From Paramarasmius palmivorus (lineage: Eukaryota; Basidiomycota; Agaricomycetes; Agaricales; Marasmiaceae): a stretch of 64,000 bases of DNA. The notes beneath the pieces are model-generated. The model was not told the DNA's origin. It saw only the letters and a list, made by a program, of their open reading frames with translations, and did not search any database. This document shows, in pieces, positions 44,288 to 55,081 of this stretch. Each line of letters begins with the position of its first letter. The stretch's first letter is position 1. The stretch is taken from NCBI GenBank assembly GCA_037176845.1, contig JAYKXP010000025.1, positions 434,001 through 498,000 on the forward strand, in the 5' to 3' direction. The position numbers were made by a program, and so were the translations under genes.

Positions 44288-45177
44288 CTATTTCCTGGAT
44301 TTCTCTTTCTCCTTGGCCACTTTCGCTGCGAGGTCTGATGCCTTTGCTGTGGTGACGACATTAGCATAAACACAACCTTTCCAATATCGTGTGGACGTAC
44401 CTTCCGTTTCCGCTTTCCGTTTGGCTGCTGCAGCTTCACGCTCAGCACGAATCTTCGCCAGACGTGCGAGATCAGATTTAGCCTGATCAGTCTTTCCTTG
44501 TTGATGAAGCTAACGAGAAGGTGTATGAATGGGTAGCAGTCAAATACAGAATTTCGAGTGCATACCTTCCAGTATTTCTCCTTTGCTTCCTGCTTCTCTT
44601 TCGCCTCTCTTTCCCTTCGACTAAGTTCCCGTGGAGCACTGAGATCGCTGATATTCATCTTCTTCTTGACATGATTTGGATTGATCAAATCTTCGTCGTC
44701 ATCGCCTTCATCGCCATCTCCTTGCTGCTTCTGTTTCTCTGCGGCCTGTTTCTTCTTCAATTCCTTTCGTTCTGCACGGGTCATCTCTGGCTTTCCTTCC
44801 TCTTCTTCCTCTTCCTCTTCTTCTTCCTCCTCCTCTTCTTCTTCCTCCTCCTCCTCCTCTTCAGAGTCATCTTCGTCATCATCATCTTTATCGCGACGAT
44901 TCCTGTTCCATATTTGTTAGCTATGCACCAAAGCGAAAGGAAAATCAACACACCATCGCTTGTCATTCGACACTGCTGTGCCATTCTCGTCGAGCACCAT
45001 ATGCTTACTGATAAGGTATTAGTATCGATACGAGCTGGAATTTTGATATCCAAAATACCTGAAAGAACGACCACCACCTCGTTTTTGCTTGAATTTTCCT
45101 GCGGAAAAAGGATCAGTATGACGAGCGGCTGCAAGCATTGTACATGGAGCTGGTGGCCCACCTGTTCCTCTGACCAT
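44288..45177 (-). CDS. PDAP1/PP28-like heat- and acid-stable phosphoprotein
   Basis: Minus strand, six exons, about 200 residues. After a short start (MVRGTG, the intron falling in the next codon) comes KFKQKRGGGRSFSKHMV, then NDKRWN, a run of about 25 acidic residues made of GAG/GAA codons near 44805-44870, and the PP28 core: 'MTRAERKELKKKQAAEKQ', 'INPNHVKKKMNISDLS', 'PRELSRREREAKEKQEAKEK', 'KTDQAKSDLARLAKIRAERE' and a basic end. This matches the casein kinase substrate PP28 (PDAP1) family, small cytosolic coiled-coil proteins linked to PDGF binding in animals and of unclear role in fungi. The glutamate tract is a simple-sequence expansion likely to vary in length. Confidence 0.88.
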
Positions 45178-45300
45178 TGTTGAGCGGATTAGTAGGATAT
45201 CAGATTCCTGTGATACGTTGAGCGAAAAGGTGAGATAGAGTAGATACAGAGTCAACCTGAGTCACGCTTAGAGTACCTTAATTTAGCGCTCAGGATTATG

Positions 45301-45652
45301 CTAAGCGCCGGCCACTTCCCTTGACCTTGTACCACCATCATCTCGCAGACAGGTTTCCTCTTTGGCCATCAACCAAAACCAAAGAGTACGCCCTGTGTCG
45401 ACTCTGGAAGCCTGAATGACGATAGAATCACTCGGGGATAAGATGACTACGAACCTTCGAAACCAGCACGGGATCCATTGTCGTCTCCTTGAATAGTAAT
45501 TGGATCGTATCGATATCGAGAAGATGTTCACATCTCGTACTGTATTCTCTCGGAACTTCAGAGCTCGACTTTGTCACTAGATTCACAATCTTCTGACATA
45601 ACTTCGCTCCGTTTGCTACGCCACTGAGATCATCTGCATTCAATTCGGCCAA
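45301..45652 (-). CDS. Doubtful hypothetical protein
   Basis: Two joined frames on the minus strand spell 'NGAKLCQKIVNLVTKSSSE', then 'DIDTIQLLFKETTMDPVLV', then after a 44-base intron with donor GTTCGT 'ASRVDTGRTLWFWLMAKEE'. The composition looks protein-like, with a plausible helical domain, but no ATG in frame starts the first exon, so either a short upstream exon is missing or this is not translated. Function not recognised. Confidence 0.3.
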
Positions 45653-45779
45653 AATCTACTCCCTGAAGGTAAGCATTACTCGTGTAGTCGAACTCGTGTA
45701 GCCCTTTGGCTCACATTATGTCACTGAAAGTAGAAGATAAAAGAAGGTCTAATCGTCAGGGTACAGCAACATCTCTTCA

Positions 45780-46573
45780 ATGCGGGCATACTATCTTGAC
45801 AACTCTAGTGATAACCTCTCTTTGCCGAGCGACTCCGGTCGCCAGGTATCGGAGGAAAGACTTCGCGCCTTGAAGTTGAAGTTTTGGACGCTGGATGGCT
45901 CTGATACTCAGCGCCAAGCTTCACTCCAAGAAATTGGCCAAAGTATCGGTTTTGTCAGCGGAAACGTTCAGGACTTCATGTTCGACGCATCCAAGGATGG
46001 TATTCCTGGAATGCCTAGCGTGGTATGAAGTCCTTGCCGCGATACTGCTTTCAGTTGTCTCTGACTTCGAATTCTCCCCAAGCCTGCGCCAGAGTTAATG
46101 GATCATTTCTCCCGCGAGTTCGTAATTGGCCTTTTGCAAGAACTTGTGTTGTTTCTGGCTTACCCACGATTCTAGCACTCTATTGCTGGTGGATGTGGCT
46201 GCTGGTGTACTATCCGGAGGTGGCTTCTGCGACATGAGAGGTATACGTCCTGTTTCCTTTTGACAGAACACGACTGATGAATCAGTATTCCAGAACCGGC
46301 CACTGACCAACTCATTCGTATCTCGTTCACAGAGGGAGATGCAGTTTATTTTCCGGCAGGCACCATCTTTCGCGCACACCAGAACAAGAGTATGACTTCT
46401 AACCTCGTCGGATATATCATGTTTAAAGTGCGTAGACTCGGATTTTCAAAGATTCGTTCTCAAAGCATGGTCAGACACCACAACCTTTATCTGTTCAACT
46501 CCTCTATAATTGGGAGGACGCGAACGATAAGCATCCCCAGCGAGCAGGATATATCAAGGAGCTGGGGCTTTGA
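45780..46573 (+). CDS. Acireductone dioxygenase-like cupin, metal site lost (copy 2)
   Basis: Starts MRAYYLDNSSDNLSLPSDSG, very close to the ARD N-terminus (MxAYYxDN...DSGRPVS). Exons after 'DGIPGMPS' give 'PELMDHFSRD', then 'VDVAAGVLSGGGFCDMRE', 'ISFTEGDAVYFPAGTIFRAH' and a C-terminal 'LLYNWEDANDKHPQRAGYIK' ending in ELGL. An apparent frame break near 46120 disappears if the donor is GTTCGT (exon ending in SR plus two bases). Against the ARD pattern HxHxxxE...PAGxxH, positions are Thr, Leu and Val, and the final His is Phe, so no ligand is left. About 190 residues. It may be a pseudoenzyme; expression unknown. Confidence 0.65.
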
Positions 46574-46825
46574 CCTTCCTACCACGATGCTCTCAAATAA
46601 ATTTAATGGGTTTATGAATCGATTATCAATGAAGATCTCCGTAGCGCCCAAGTAACCCGACAAGTGAATTTGAGTAATGAGGCCTGATTCAGGGCTGGAT
46701 TGTAACCTCTTCCCTGCAACACGGGATGTATTCCCTGCTCCCATCACTCGTGCTCATGATCACAGGATCCATGTGCCCGAGGACGATCCATGTGGAGATA
46801 ATAACACTCATCCTTATCCCTCGAT

Positions 46826-47567
46826 ATGCGGGCATACTATTGCGAAGCCAACAGCGACCTAACGGTGCCTGACACTCGTCAAGTTCCCGCTGATTCTCTA
46901 GCTGCTCTAGGTGTCAAACTATGGTCCTGCGATGTCAGTGATTACGAGGCTGAGCTTCGCAAGGTAGCCAAAGAGAACGGATTTCCTGCAGATGCTGCAC
47001 TTGAAACTTTCGACGCAACGCTATATACCGGTCAACCCGTGAGTCCTCTGCTTCAAGAAAGTATCAAGCTTTTAATGTCCCAGGGAAGCCTGAGCGCCGT
47101 TTCGGAGACAAGTCAGTTTTTTAAGCCAAGTATGTCAAAAGAACGCGAGCTGATTGATGTGGTAGCTATGCTCTTCCCGAAGACCTTGTGGCATGTGTAC
47201 TCTCGGGTGAATGTGTTTTTAACGTTGAAAGTAAGTGCACCCGATATCAAACGACAGCGCTCTAATCATACAGCTTCAAACTAGACCCTCTCGGTAACGA
47301 TTCTAGTATAATACGGATTGTTATGTTAGCAGGAGATTGCGGCTTGTTTCCTGCCGGACTCGTTCGACAGTCATCCATCGATGAGCGCTATAAAAGCGCA
47401 TTCATCACAAAGGTAACAGATCGCGAGTATCAACGTCCGTGTATACGTTGATCAAAAGCACACAGGGAGAGCCAGGTTTCGTGGGCAAGAGAATCCTAAT
47501 CGACGAACTGCAAGACCATCCAGCTCGCAAGAAATTTCTGAATGGCATCGGACATCATGATCAGTAA
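46826..47567 (+). CDS. Acireductone dioxygenase-like cupin, metal site lost (copy 3)
   Basis: 253 bases after copy 2 on the same strand. It starts MRAYYCEANSDLTVPDTRQV, then 'LGVKLWSCDVSDYEAELRKV', a small exon PERRFGDN, 'YALPEDLVACVLSGECVFNV', 'GDCGLFPAGLVRQ' and a last exon 'GEPGFVGKRILIDELQ' ending HHDQ. It is closer to copy 1 than to copy 2 (shared RRFG, PEDxVACVxSGE and GEPG), although copy 1 lies 7 kb away on the other strand. The ARD ligand positions are Tyr, Leu and Val, and the last His is Arg. Four introns, about 180 residues. The GEP element of ARD is kept, so the fold is probably intact while metal chemistry is not. Confidence 0.68.
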
Positions 47568-47809
47568 CAATACATGTAGTCCAAATGCTACTTTTGTACA
47601 ACTAAAAATTTGTTTCTACAATGAACAAAGTGATCATACAAGTATTGTATCGTATGGGCCAAGGTTCAAATGGATAAAATAAAAGCTTTGCGATTAGCAG
47701 GTAAAATCTGCGTCAATAAGATCAAGATCAAGAAGAACTTCCAGTACTAAGCGGAAGGTGTCAAGAATGAAACGTCTTCTTTCTTTCATCAGAAGTCGCT
47801 TATCAATGA

Positions 47810-48990
47810 TTAGTGAGTATACCCGGGAGGTGTCCCTCGTTCAACGGCACGATCATCTCTGGACTCGGCCATTGAAGTCGCTAGTGGTGGTGGGGGCGTC
47901 CTAGCCCTATCCCTATCTCTTTCGCGGTCTCGAGGACTCAAGCTTCTCCTCCTGTCCCTATCCCTATCAGCGTACCTGTCGCCATTGGCAGGTGGAGGTG
48001 TTCTGCTTCTTCGGCGTTCTCTTCCTCGGTCCTCGGGAAATCTGTCACGTCGGTCCCTGTCATCGGCGTGTCTGTCTCGTTCATGATAGTCTCGTTCACG
48101 GCGGTCTCTTTCATCGGCGTAGCGGTCCCGTTCCCTTTTATCGTCAGTATGACGGTCTCGGTCGCTTCGTCGTGGGCTGCGTGAACGCTGTCGGTCCCGT
48201 TCGGAGGGCGCAGGACGCGAAGAACGGGATGGCGGGTCACCACCACGACGATCAAAACGCCAAACGGACGATGGTGGATTTTTTGCCCACTGAATAACAG
48301 TCATTTGAATGTGTGAAGGCGGTTTTTTTATCAGAGATTACTGACCTCGACGCTCAGGCGATAGCCTTCAAAATATCGGCCCTCCCTGTACGAATAGTAG
48401 AGTATTAGATGTGCGATGCTGAAAGGTTGATTAATACATACATGTCATTGTAAGCATCTTCGGCGTCGCGAGTGCTGCGGAATTCGACAAAGGCGTAACT
48501 GGTTCGTGGAGGTCGTTGAGCGTTCAGTTCGTCTCGTAGGTTTTGATTATTAGAGCAGAGAAGTTTGCAAGGCTCGAAATCGAGATAATATCGATAGAAC
48601 GCGCGCCCGGTTGTGTAAAGTTTTCGTTCATCCTTTAATCTTTGCTTCCGGGTTTTGACCTTGGCATCGACACGTGGTAGAACAGGCGACGACATTCATG
48701 CTCTTGAAAGAAATCCGGTTGGCGAAGCTTCGCAACTGCAATTCGTCGCTCGACCGTTGCTTTCCCGAACGAAAAAAGGGTAAAAGTAGTGTCGAGATAC
48801 TCACGGCGAATGATGAGCATTGGGATTTCGAGGAGCTGGGACATCACAGCGTATTAGTGGCCCATATCTGAAAGGTATTGAATGAAAAAGCTGCCGAAAA
48901 AAATGACCTAACATACCTTTCAAACTCGTAAGCAAGGTCTCTGGCGCGGGTTGTTGAGTGAAATCCTCTGACAAATAAGATACGTTTCAT
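47810..48990 (-). CDS. SR-type splicing factor (RRM plus RS domain)
   Basis: Minus strand. Starts MKRILFVRGFHSTTRARDLA; the RRM is completed across introns: YGPLIRCDVPAPRNPNAHH, then SPYAFVEFRSTRDAEDAYND (RNP1-like), then 'GRYFEGYRLSVEWAKNPPSS' and WRFDRRGGDPP. The C-terminal half is an Arg/Asp/Ser-rich RS-like domain with many DRDR and RSRSP repeats, ending RGTPPGYTH. Such proteins bind exonic enhancers and recruit U1/U2AF in the nucleus. The intron inside the RRM (48499-48804, 306 bases) is five times longer than its neighbours and contains alternative splice ends (see findings). About 290 residues. Confidence 0.85.
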
Positions 48991-49187
48991 ATCGTAGCTC
49001 TTGCTGCTAGGTCACCCTCAGCTAGACGACGAGAGCGTGGTGGTGGTGAGGAATCAGGATACAAGTCAATATTTCGCACAGCCAAAAGTTCCCACATGAC
49101 TTCACTCCACGTGGATTCTTAAGGTTCTATGACATTCTAGAGCCCTTGTATCTGGAAATTAGCAGCCCAGGTCTAATGTACTTAGCG

Positions 49188-52100
49188 CTAACTACGCTTT
49201 TCTTCTCTGATGAACATAATGATCTCTCTCCACTTGCTAAGTTGATCTGTATCAGGCATGAGCCTCCGTCGACTGGCACCTTCTCCCACTTGTTCACCAA
49301 CACTCTCATCGATCCAACTCTCAATCCAGCGCACGAATCTGACATACTCGTTATCTTCGCCTCCCCAGTCTCGTGCAAATCCTTCTCCCTCTTTCGAGTT
49401 CCACCCCCACGTCCACTTCTTTATTTCCTCTACCAGAGGTAGACCGCTTCCACCGTGCTCAATGAAAAGTACCAGCGCCGCCGCTAGTGTATCTTTCGAA
49501 GGTCTAATGTTTAGATGCCGCTGCCAAGCGAGAACTAACGGAAGCTGGGATATAAGTGGAACCCCATTATCTCCGTGCTGTGCGACCGCCAATAACAAGA
49601 TGTAATCCCTAAAGTGCCCATCCTGAAGAAGCACCTGTGGATATCTCGGCCTTCCGTCGATATAGAGTTCCTCTGGCGATATATCGTATTGCTCCAATAG
49701 CCTACGTAAGGTCAGCGGCTGTTGGCGTGGTGGATCTATCGGAAGCGGTATGACAAAAGAGTCAAGGAGGCCTTCGGAGTCGGAACGCGGGTATAGGTTG
49801 GCTGGAGCTCGAACGTCCAACAAGGTCTTCTCTTTTCCTGGATGCAAGATCTCTTGGCTGACTACACAATCCCAAAACACCTTCCATACCTGAAGCACGG
49901 GCATTGGGTTGACGGGGTTGTATGGGGTGGGTTTGGGAGCTGAAGATGCGCCGACAAGAGATACGATCTCGTTCAACGCATCGTCTCTCCAGTTCATAGC
50001 CGCGTTTTTGGCGCTCTTTTCGGCGTCTGTTGCAGTTGACCTATTAGACCAAAAGCGCCAGCGACTTTCTTTACGTGAGCCACCAAAGAGAGGCGCTCGA
50101 CGCGCCATAGTCCATGACTTCCTTGCTGCCTGCATTAGGAGATGAATGGTCATAGAATCAGGCTGGACATTGTACAATGCCGCCGAATTCCTGAAGATCC
50201 ACCAAACGCCGTCGTGTCTAGCCATGCGGATCATAGAGATTATGAAGTCGTTCATAGTGATCGAGTTGAGGTTTATCCGTGGGAACAGCCGTTTCTGGAG
50301 GCGATGAGAAGGTTTACAACGATGTGGGAGGGTGTAAAAGGTTGTTCGATATGGATCCGTACCGGGCTCAGGGAAAGTAAGCCTCTTTGAACGTGGATGG
50401 GTGATCGATGTAGGATTGAGCAGCGAGCTGCGGAAGCCGGGAACTCTGGGCAGGTTGGACTGGATTCCCATTAAACAACACTCGTTCAACAATCCGAAGG
50501 CCTTGTTCACTTTTCCGACCTTGGTAAGTGTTTGAAGTCCAACATTAACCAGATGAACATCGAATGCGTATCCCATAGTCTTAGCACGCGCGAAATACTG
50601 CTCTGCAAGGAGGTAGGCACCGTTTATCAAGCCATGTGAGCTACTAGTCTGCCGTCCTCGATCACCCCGTATGAGAAGCGCTTGTACTAGTTCGGTGTAA
50701 AGCCCTCTCGTAGGCTTCACTTGGACCTGAGATGTTCTTCGTTGCGCTGTAGAAGGAATGGCCCATTCAAATAGTGTCACTAATGACCAGGCCGATACAT
50801 CATCAACAGCACTAGTCGCTTTGCGAAAAGCTGTGAGCCAGTGACCTTGAAGAACCTCGGCTGGAGACCGGTACTGGCTAGGTGGTGATTGGGATGTCGA
50901 ACTGGTTCTAGAGGAAGGGAAAGGATGTCGAGCCGCGCATGAAGGTACGCTAGTGACGGATGAGGATGAAGGCGTAGAAGATCGAGCCAGTGGCTTCAGA
51001 GACGGACGGACGACATCACTTGGCCGCGACGTGGGTCTTCTGGTTACATATGGTGCTCGTAGTGACTTGCGAACACGGCGACGGCCAATAAGCCTGCTCC
51101 TCTGTATGCGAGCTCTTTGCTGGCTTTGTATGCCTCGTTTTCTCCACCTGACTCGATCCCATGGCAGAGCTGCTTTCTCGGTATACCTTGGAGTAATTTT
51201 CCAAGTTAAGCTCCGTAGAAACCATATCGCAGAAAACCTATCCTTGGTTAACCGCTCGCTTCCTGAAAAAAAGCTACTCTCCTTCGCAGCCTCCCCACTA
51301 ACCGAAGCTTCTCTCTCAGCATCCAGCTCTTTCAAGACGGCGATATATCTCTGCTCGTCTTCTATAGCTGGACGCTTCCCAGCAAATAATCTGGCGTGTT
51401 CCAGTAGTTGTTCCCGAGTCGGAACAAGCCCTTCCCCAACCGCTCTTTCTCTCAACCATTTGGTCAATTCCACAACGACGAAGCGATCTTTGAGCAACTC
51501 GTCACAGTTATCCTCCCATAACGGCACCCGTCTGGAATACATCGATTTGAGAAGTGTTACAAGGGGTCCAGCAGTACCAGTAGAACGAATGGGATTTCGC
51601 TTAATGGCTTGCAGGAGAAGATTGAAGTGGCGTTCGGCTGAACGAGAACCACTATTGCTGGCTCCGAAGTCGATTTGGAGAAACTTCGCGGTGAGAAGAT
51701 GAATTGGCAGAATTGCGTTAAATTTGGCGAGGTTGAGTGTGGAGAGAATGATAAGCCCTGGTTGTAGGTCCCTTTCAAGGTGCGGAAGGTTCGACAGGAC
51801 TAGATCCAACATGGGCCCGGCTGCATGGGGAGGTATTCGAACCTTGTGCGCAACAAGATATAGGAGTACCCAAGAAGGGATAGGCGTGCGATCTGGGCTG
51901 GTGACAGAGAGATTGTCGGCTAAACCGTACTCTAGCAGTGGAGAAGTAGTTTCAGTCGGCTTCGTAATGTATCCCAAGCGCGAGAGATAAGCTGTTGCTC
52001 TCTCTATACTGTCTGTGCGTAATAAAGGATTCCACCGTCCTACATCCTCCCGGGTTATGGTGTCTTCACCCAGGTCAGCCATGAGCCGTTTCCTCTGGTG

Positions 52101-52316
52101 TGCACGCGCCGAAGGGAGATTTTTGGCAAACAATGTGCCCAGGCCATTCTGTGGATGGTCCAAAAAGTCGACGAGAGAGTATACTGAATGATTTGGACCT
52201 TCGTCAGCCGAAAGTAGCTGAACAAATCGTGACGGTTTGAATGAATAGAACGGTGAATTTGAGGCCCCGAAAAGTCTTGAGCTATGAGAGAAGTATAGAG
52301 CAAGACATGCACGCAT
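49188..52316 (-). CDS. PPR-like protein, probably mitochondrial
   Basis: A single long exon of 1042 residues, unusual here where most genes have many introns. The N-terminus (MRACLALYFSHSSRLFGASN) is basic and free of acidic residues, as in mitochondrial targeting peptides. Helical-pair repeats resembling pentatricopeptide motifs occur around 'VHLVNVGLQTLTKVGKVNKA' and 'TIHLLMQAARKSW'; a Ser/Arg-rich linker lies near residues 430-480. PPR-like proteins of this type in fungi act in mitochondrial RNA processing or translation, which is inference. A short 5' exon upstream of 52316 is possible because good splice ends are present there, but no ATG was found in it. Confidence 0.72.
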   Translation of the reverse strand: MRACLALYFSHSSRLFGASNSPFYSFKPSRFVQLLSADEGPNHSVYSLVDFLDHPQNGLGTLFAKNLPSARAHQRKRLMADLGEDTITREDVGRWNPLLRTDSIERATAYLSRLGYITKPTETTSPLLEYGLADNLSVTSPDRTPIPSWVLLYLVAHKVRIPPHAAGPMLDLVLSNLPHLERDLQPGLIILSTLNLAKFNAILPIHLLTAKFLQIDFGASNSGSRSAERHFNLLLQAIKRNPIRSTGTAGPLVTLLKSMYSRRVPLWEDNCDELLKDRFVVVELTKWLRERAVGEGLVPTREQLLEHARLFAGKRPAIEDEQRYIAVLKELDAEREASVSGEAAKESSFFSGSERLTKDRFSAIWFLRSLTWKITPRYTEKAALPWDRVRWRKRGIQSQQRARIQRSRLIGRRRVRKSLRAPYVTRRPTSRPSDVVRPSLKPLARSSTPSSSSVTSVPSCAARHPFPSSRTSSTSQSPPSQYRSPAEVLQGHWLTAFRKATSAVDDVSAWSLVTLFEWAIPSTAQRRTSQVQVKPTRGLYTELVQALLIRGDRGRQTSSSHGLINGAYLLAEQYFARAKTMGYAFDVHLVNVGLQTLTKVGKVNKAFGLLNECCLMGIQSNLPRVPGFRSSLLNPTSITHPRSKRLTFPEPGTDPYRTTFYTLPHRCKPSHRLQKRLFPRINLNSITMNDFIISMIRMARHDGVWWIFRNSAALYNVQPDSMTIHLLMQAARKSWTMARRAPLFGGSRKESRWRFWSNRSTATDAEKSAKNAAMNWRDDALNEIVSLVGASSAPKPTPYNPVNPMPVLQVWKVFWDCVVSQEILHPGKEKTLLDVRAPANLYPRSDSEGLLDSFVIPLPIDPPRQQPLTLRRLLEQYDISPEELYIDGRPRYPQVLLQDGHFRDYILLLAVAQHGDNGVPLISQLPLVLAWQRHLNIRPSKDTLAAALVLFIEHGGSGLPLVEEIKKWTWGWNSKEGEGFARDWGGEDNEYVRFVRWIESWIDESVGEQVGEGASRRRLMPDTDQLSKWREIIMFIREEKRS

Positions 52317-53547
52317 CCGTTTGTCACATCTTTGAGCATTATTAGACTTTGTACCACCACTCTTCGGCCAGCATTACTCACCCGGTTATTCCCCAGATTC
52401 AAATCCTCGTGCAGCTTGCAAAAGTCTCTGGGTGCTTCCTAGAGACCATGTAGGGACAGTAAGCTACTAGGGAAGCCCTCAAAAATTTAGCTCGACATAC
52501 CCGTTTGCTGGCAAGTGGAGAAGGATAAGAAATACGACTCGATGTGTCCGACAGCGACGAGGAAGCCAAAATTTAGTACCCAAACACGGCAAACAATTCC
52601 CTCGGTCACGTTTCCTCCTCAACGCGCGTCGCGATTCACTAGACGGCTTCTTTACTTGAGTATACAGAAGATAGTCGTTCTAGCGATTCGCGAACTTCCG
52701 AATACTTCCTCTATGATCAGAATCTGTAGGCCTTCTGGCTGCGATGTACGTCCATTGCACTCGCAGATACCTAGGGATCACTCCATGGGGCTCTGTCGTG
52801 TGGATATCACTATTATCACATACTGTAATTTGCCCTGTATTAATCATGTTTCATCTCCAGCTCGTCCCCCGGAGTCACTCACCCACCATTATCCTTGTGT
52901 GCTCCATACCAAGCAACTCGTCAACTCAATTTCCCTACATACAGTACTTCTCAAAGTCAAGGATTCTGATGGATTGGGTGGTTACTATCAATACGATAAC
53001 AAAATACCTCAAAACCCACCTTGTACATAACTCTTGTGCCCTGGCTCCAAGTGCGTGAACCTATACAAGCACACCGCAACGCCACTCGAATCGTTGGCTC
53101 AGTTCGTTACGACCTCGTTAGTTTCTCCACCGGAGCTATACATACTGAAATTAGTTATTGCTCGCAATTTTCGCAGTTCTGATATTCAAGATATGTTCCG
53201 CATCGTTCATGCTCTAACTCGATTTCGAAGAGGGCTCTATGAGTGTTGCACTCAAAAGATAAGTATGACGGTCCCACTCCGACAGGGTCCCGGGCTGATT
53301 TATCTTGACTCTATGCCTCATAACAAATTCCGATTGTCTTTGATATCGCTATTCATACACGGTGCCTTCTGGTGCCTTCTACAAGATACGTACAAAAACT
53401 ATAATTAAACAAACGAACTCATATCATCTAACTCTAGTGATGATCGCAAGCTCGCAATCAAAATCCCAAATTGTCCCCATCAGTGTCAGGGACAACTCTT
53501 ACAGCCAGGTGCGCGATGGAGCGCGTGGAACATGCGATGCGAGTCCC
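52317..53547. other. Intergenic region left of the diterpenoid cluster
   Basis: 1231 bases. It holds the PPR-like gene promoter and the 3' flank of GGPP synthase. A 171-codon frame (52515-53030, plus) has no supporting motif. No transposon or repeat was seen. Confidence 0.35.
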
Positions 53548-55081
53548 TTACTGAAGCGTCGCTGGGTCAACATGTAAACGGTCCATGAGCAACTCAAGTC
53601 CCTCGTTTCCACCTAGACGAGTGATTTCCATCCGGACCTGAAACAAATAAGTTATATAACAGGAACATCAAAGAACATCAATAGGCCATCTTTTATAACA
53701 GAACATAGCAAACAATCACCTGAGTCTCGAGGCTCGCAAGAACGCCGAGTGTGTACTGGAAGCTGTGAGTCTTGTCCTTCAGATAATTGATCGCATGCAA
53801 TTTGAGTGTAGGAGTTGATGGTCTCTTCTGCAAGACATCTACAGGTAGAAATTGAGACGAGACGTCGACATGGAAGGACAGAGCCACTTACTCAGAATTT
53901 GCCGATTTTCAGTATCCTTCCAGACTCCGTGTACAATGGGGAACGAGAATTTGCCTTCGGTCAGGTCTTCTGCGAAGCCCTTATTTGTTGCGTACTATGA
54001 AGAAATCGGTGAGCTCAGCCAAAAAGGGGAAGTAAAGTATGCAGGGACGTACATTAGCACTTGATAGGTTCATTAGATCATCTCTTATCTGGAAGTAGAC
54101 TCCAATGAGGTTCACGAGCGGAACATAATTGCTGATAAAGAGTGCTGTTCAATGAACAGTTCCTTTTGGGTGCGAAAAAGCTTACACTTTGGTATTGGTG
54201 GTGGCCATGGCCATCATAAGTTTGATACCGATCCGTAAAAGACCGCCTGTCTCTAACCGATTGAGCTTCGTGAGTTGAACGGAGTCCCGCTTCAAAGATG
54301 AAGGCTTACTGTTGTTAACCATTCCGATATACTCTTCCTCTGTCGGGCATTGAAGAGAGTCACGCCAGAATAGATCGAGACCTTGACCACGGTGTAGACT
54401 CAGTAGCTCAGCTATGATTTGGTGAATTAGCCATGGAAAGGGGGATTGCACGATAGGACTTTACCGGTGACAATGGCATCGACATCTGGACCTGCTTCTG
54501 GGTGTCTACTTGAGTCACGCAGTTTGCTTATTTCCTGGAAAGCCAGGAAGTAGACATAATTGGCCGAATTAATCGATTGAGGTATGCCGTAGATCTTATG
54601 TGCCACTGGAGGTTATACTCTAGCTCATATTCGGTGTATACAGAATCAAAAAAAAATGCTTACCAGGATGTCCACGACGTAATTGGGAATTATCTTGAAT
54701 GTCGTCAATGCTAAACCATCGTTTAGCGCGCTTTTTCATGTTATAAATGATTGACTCACAGTAAGCTCGCGCTATGTAGCATATGAACTACACTGGCGAT
54801 AGCTTTGGTCTTCTCCGGAGGTACATTGAGCCACAGATTAAATGCATTAATGAACTGCGATCGTATATCTTTCCCTGGGTTCGAGGTTATGTAGGTGTAG
54901 GGTTCCATGATGCTCTGAAAACAGTGAGAAACGTTTTGTCGATAACGATAAAGCACCGGCATACCGATTCATTCTGCTGAGTCCATTCCCACTCGTTGGA
55001 CAGCCGCTCGAGGAGTGTGTCGTAGATTGTCTTTGTCTCTGATATTGGCGCATCTTGGTTTGTCTTGTTGACCTGACCCAT
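53548..55081 (-). CDS. Geranylgeranyl diphosphate synthase
   Basis: Minus strand, about ten exons, about 320 residues, starting [20 protein letters not shown]. It condenses DMAPP with three IPP units to GGPP. All prenyltransferase landmarks are present after splicing: '[16 protein letters not shown]' (GK and R for IPP binding), first aspartate-rich motif IDDIQD followed by NSQLRRGHP, '[16 protein letters not shown]', '[17 protein letters not shown]', the second motif '[11 protein letters not shown]' and '[18 protein letters not shown]'. The chain-length region before DDIQD ([11 protein letters not shown]) has small residues, fitting a C20 product. The gene is divergent to the terpene cyclase. 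It may be the cluster copy beside a housekeeping one elsewhere; this cannot be told here. Confidence 0.94.

Noticed and set aside
46080..46190. Frameshift pseudogene in cupin copy 2
   Set aside because: A GTTCGT donor two bases into the codon restores the frame, so a break is not required.
52515..53030. 171-codon open frame right of the PPR-like gene
   Set aside because: No recognisable protein pattern and overlaps the expected promoter of the minus-strand gene.
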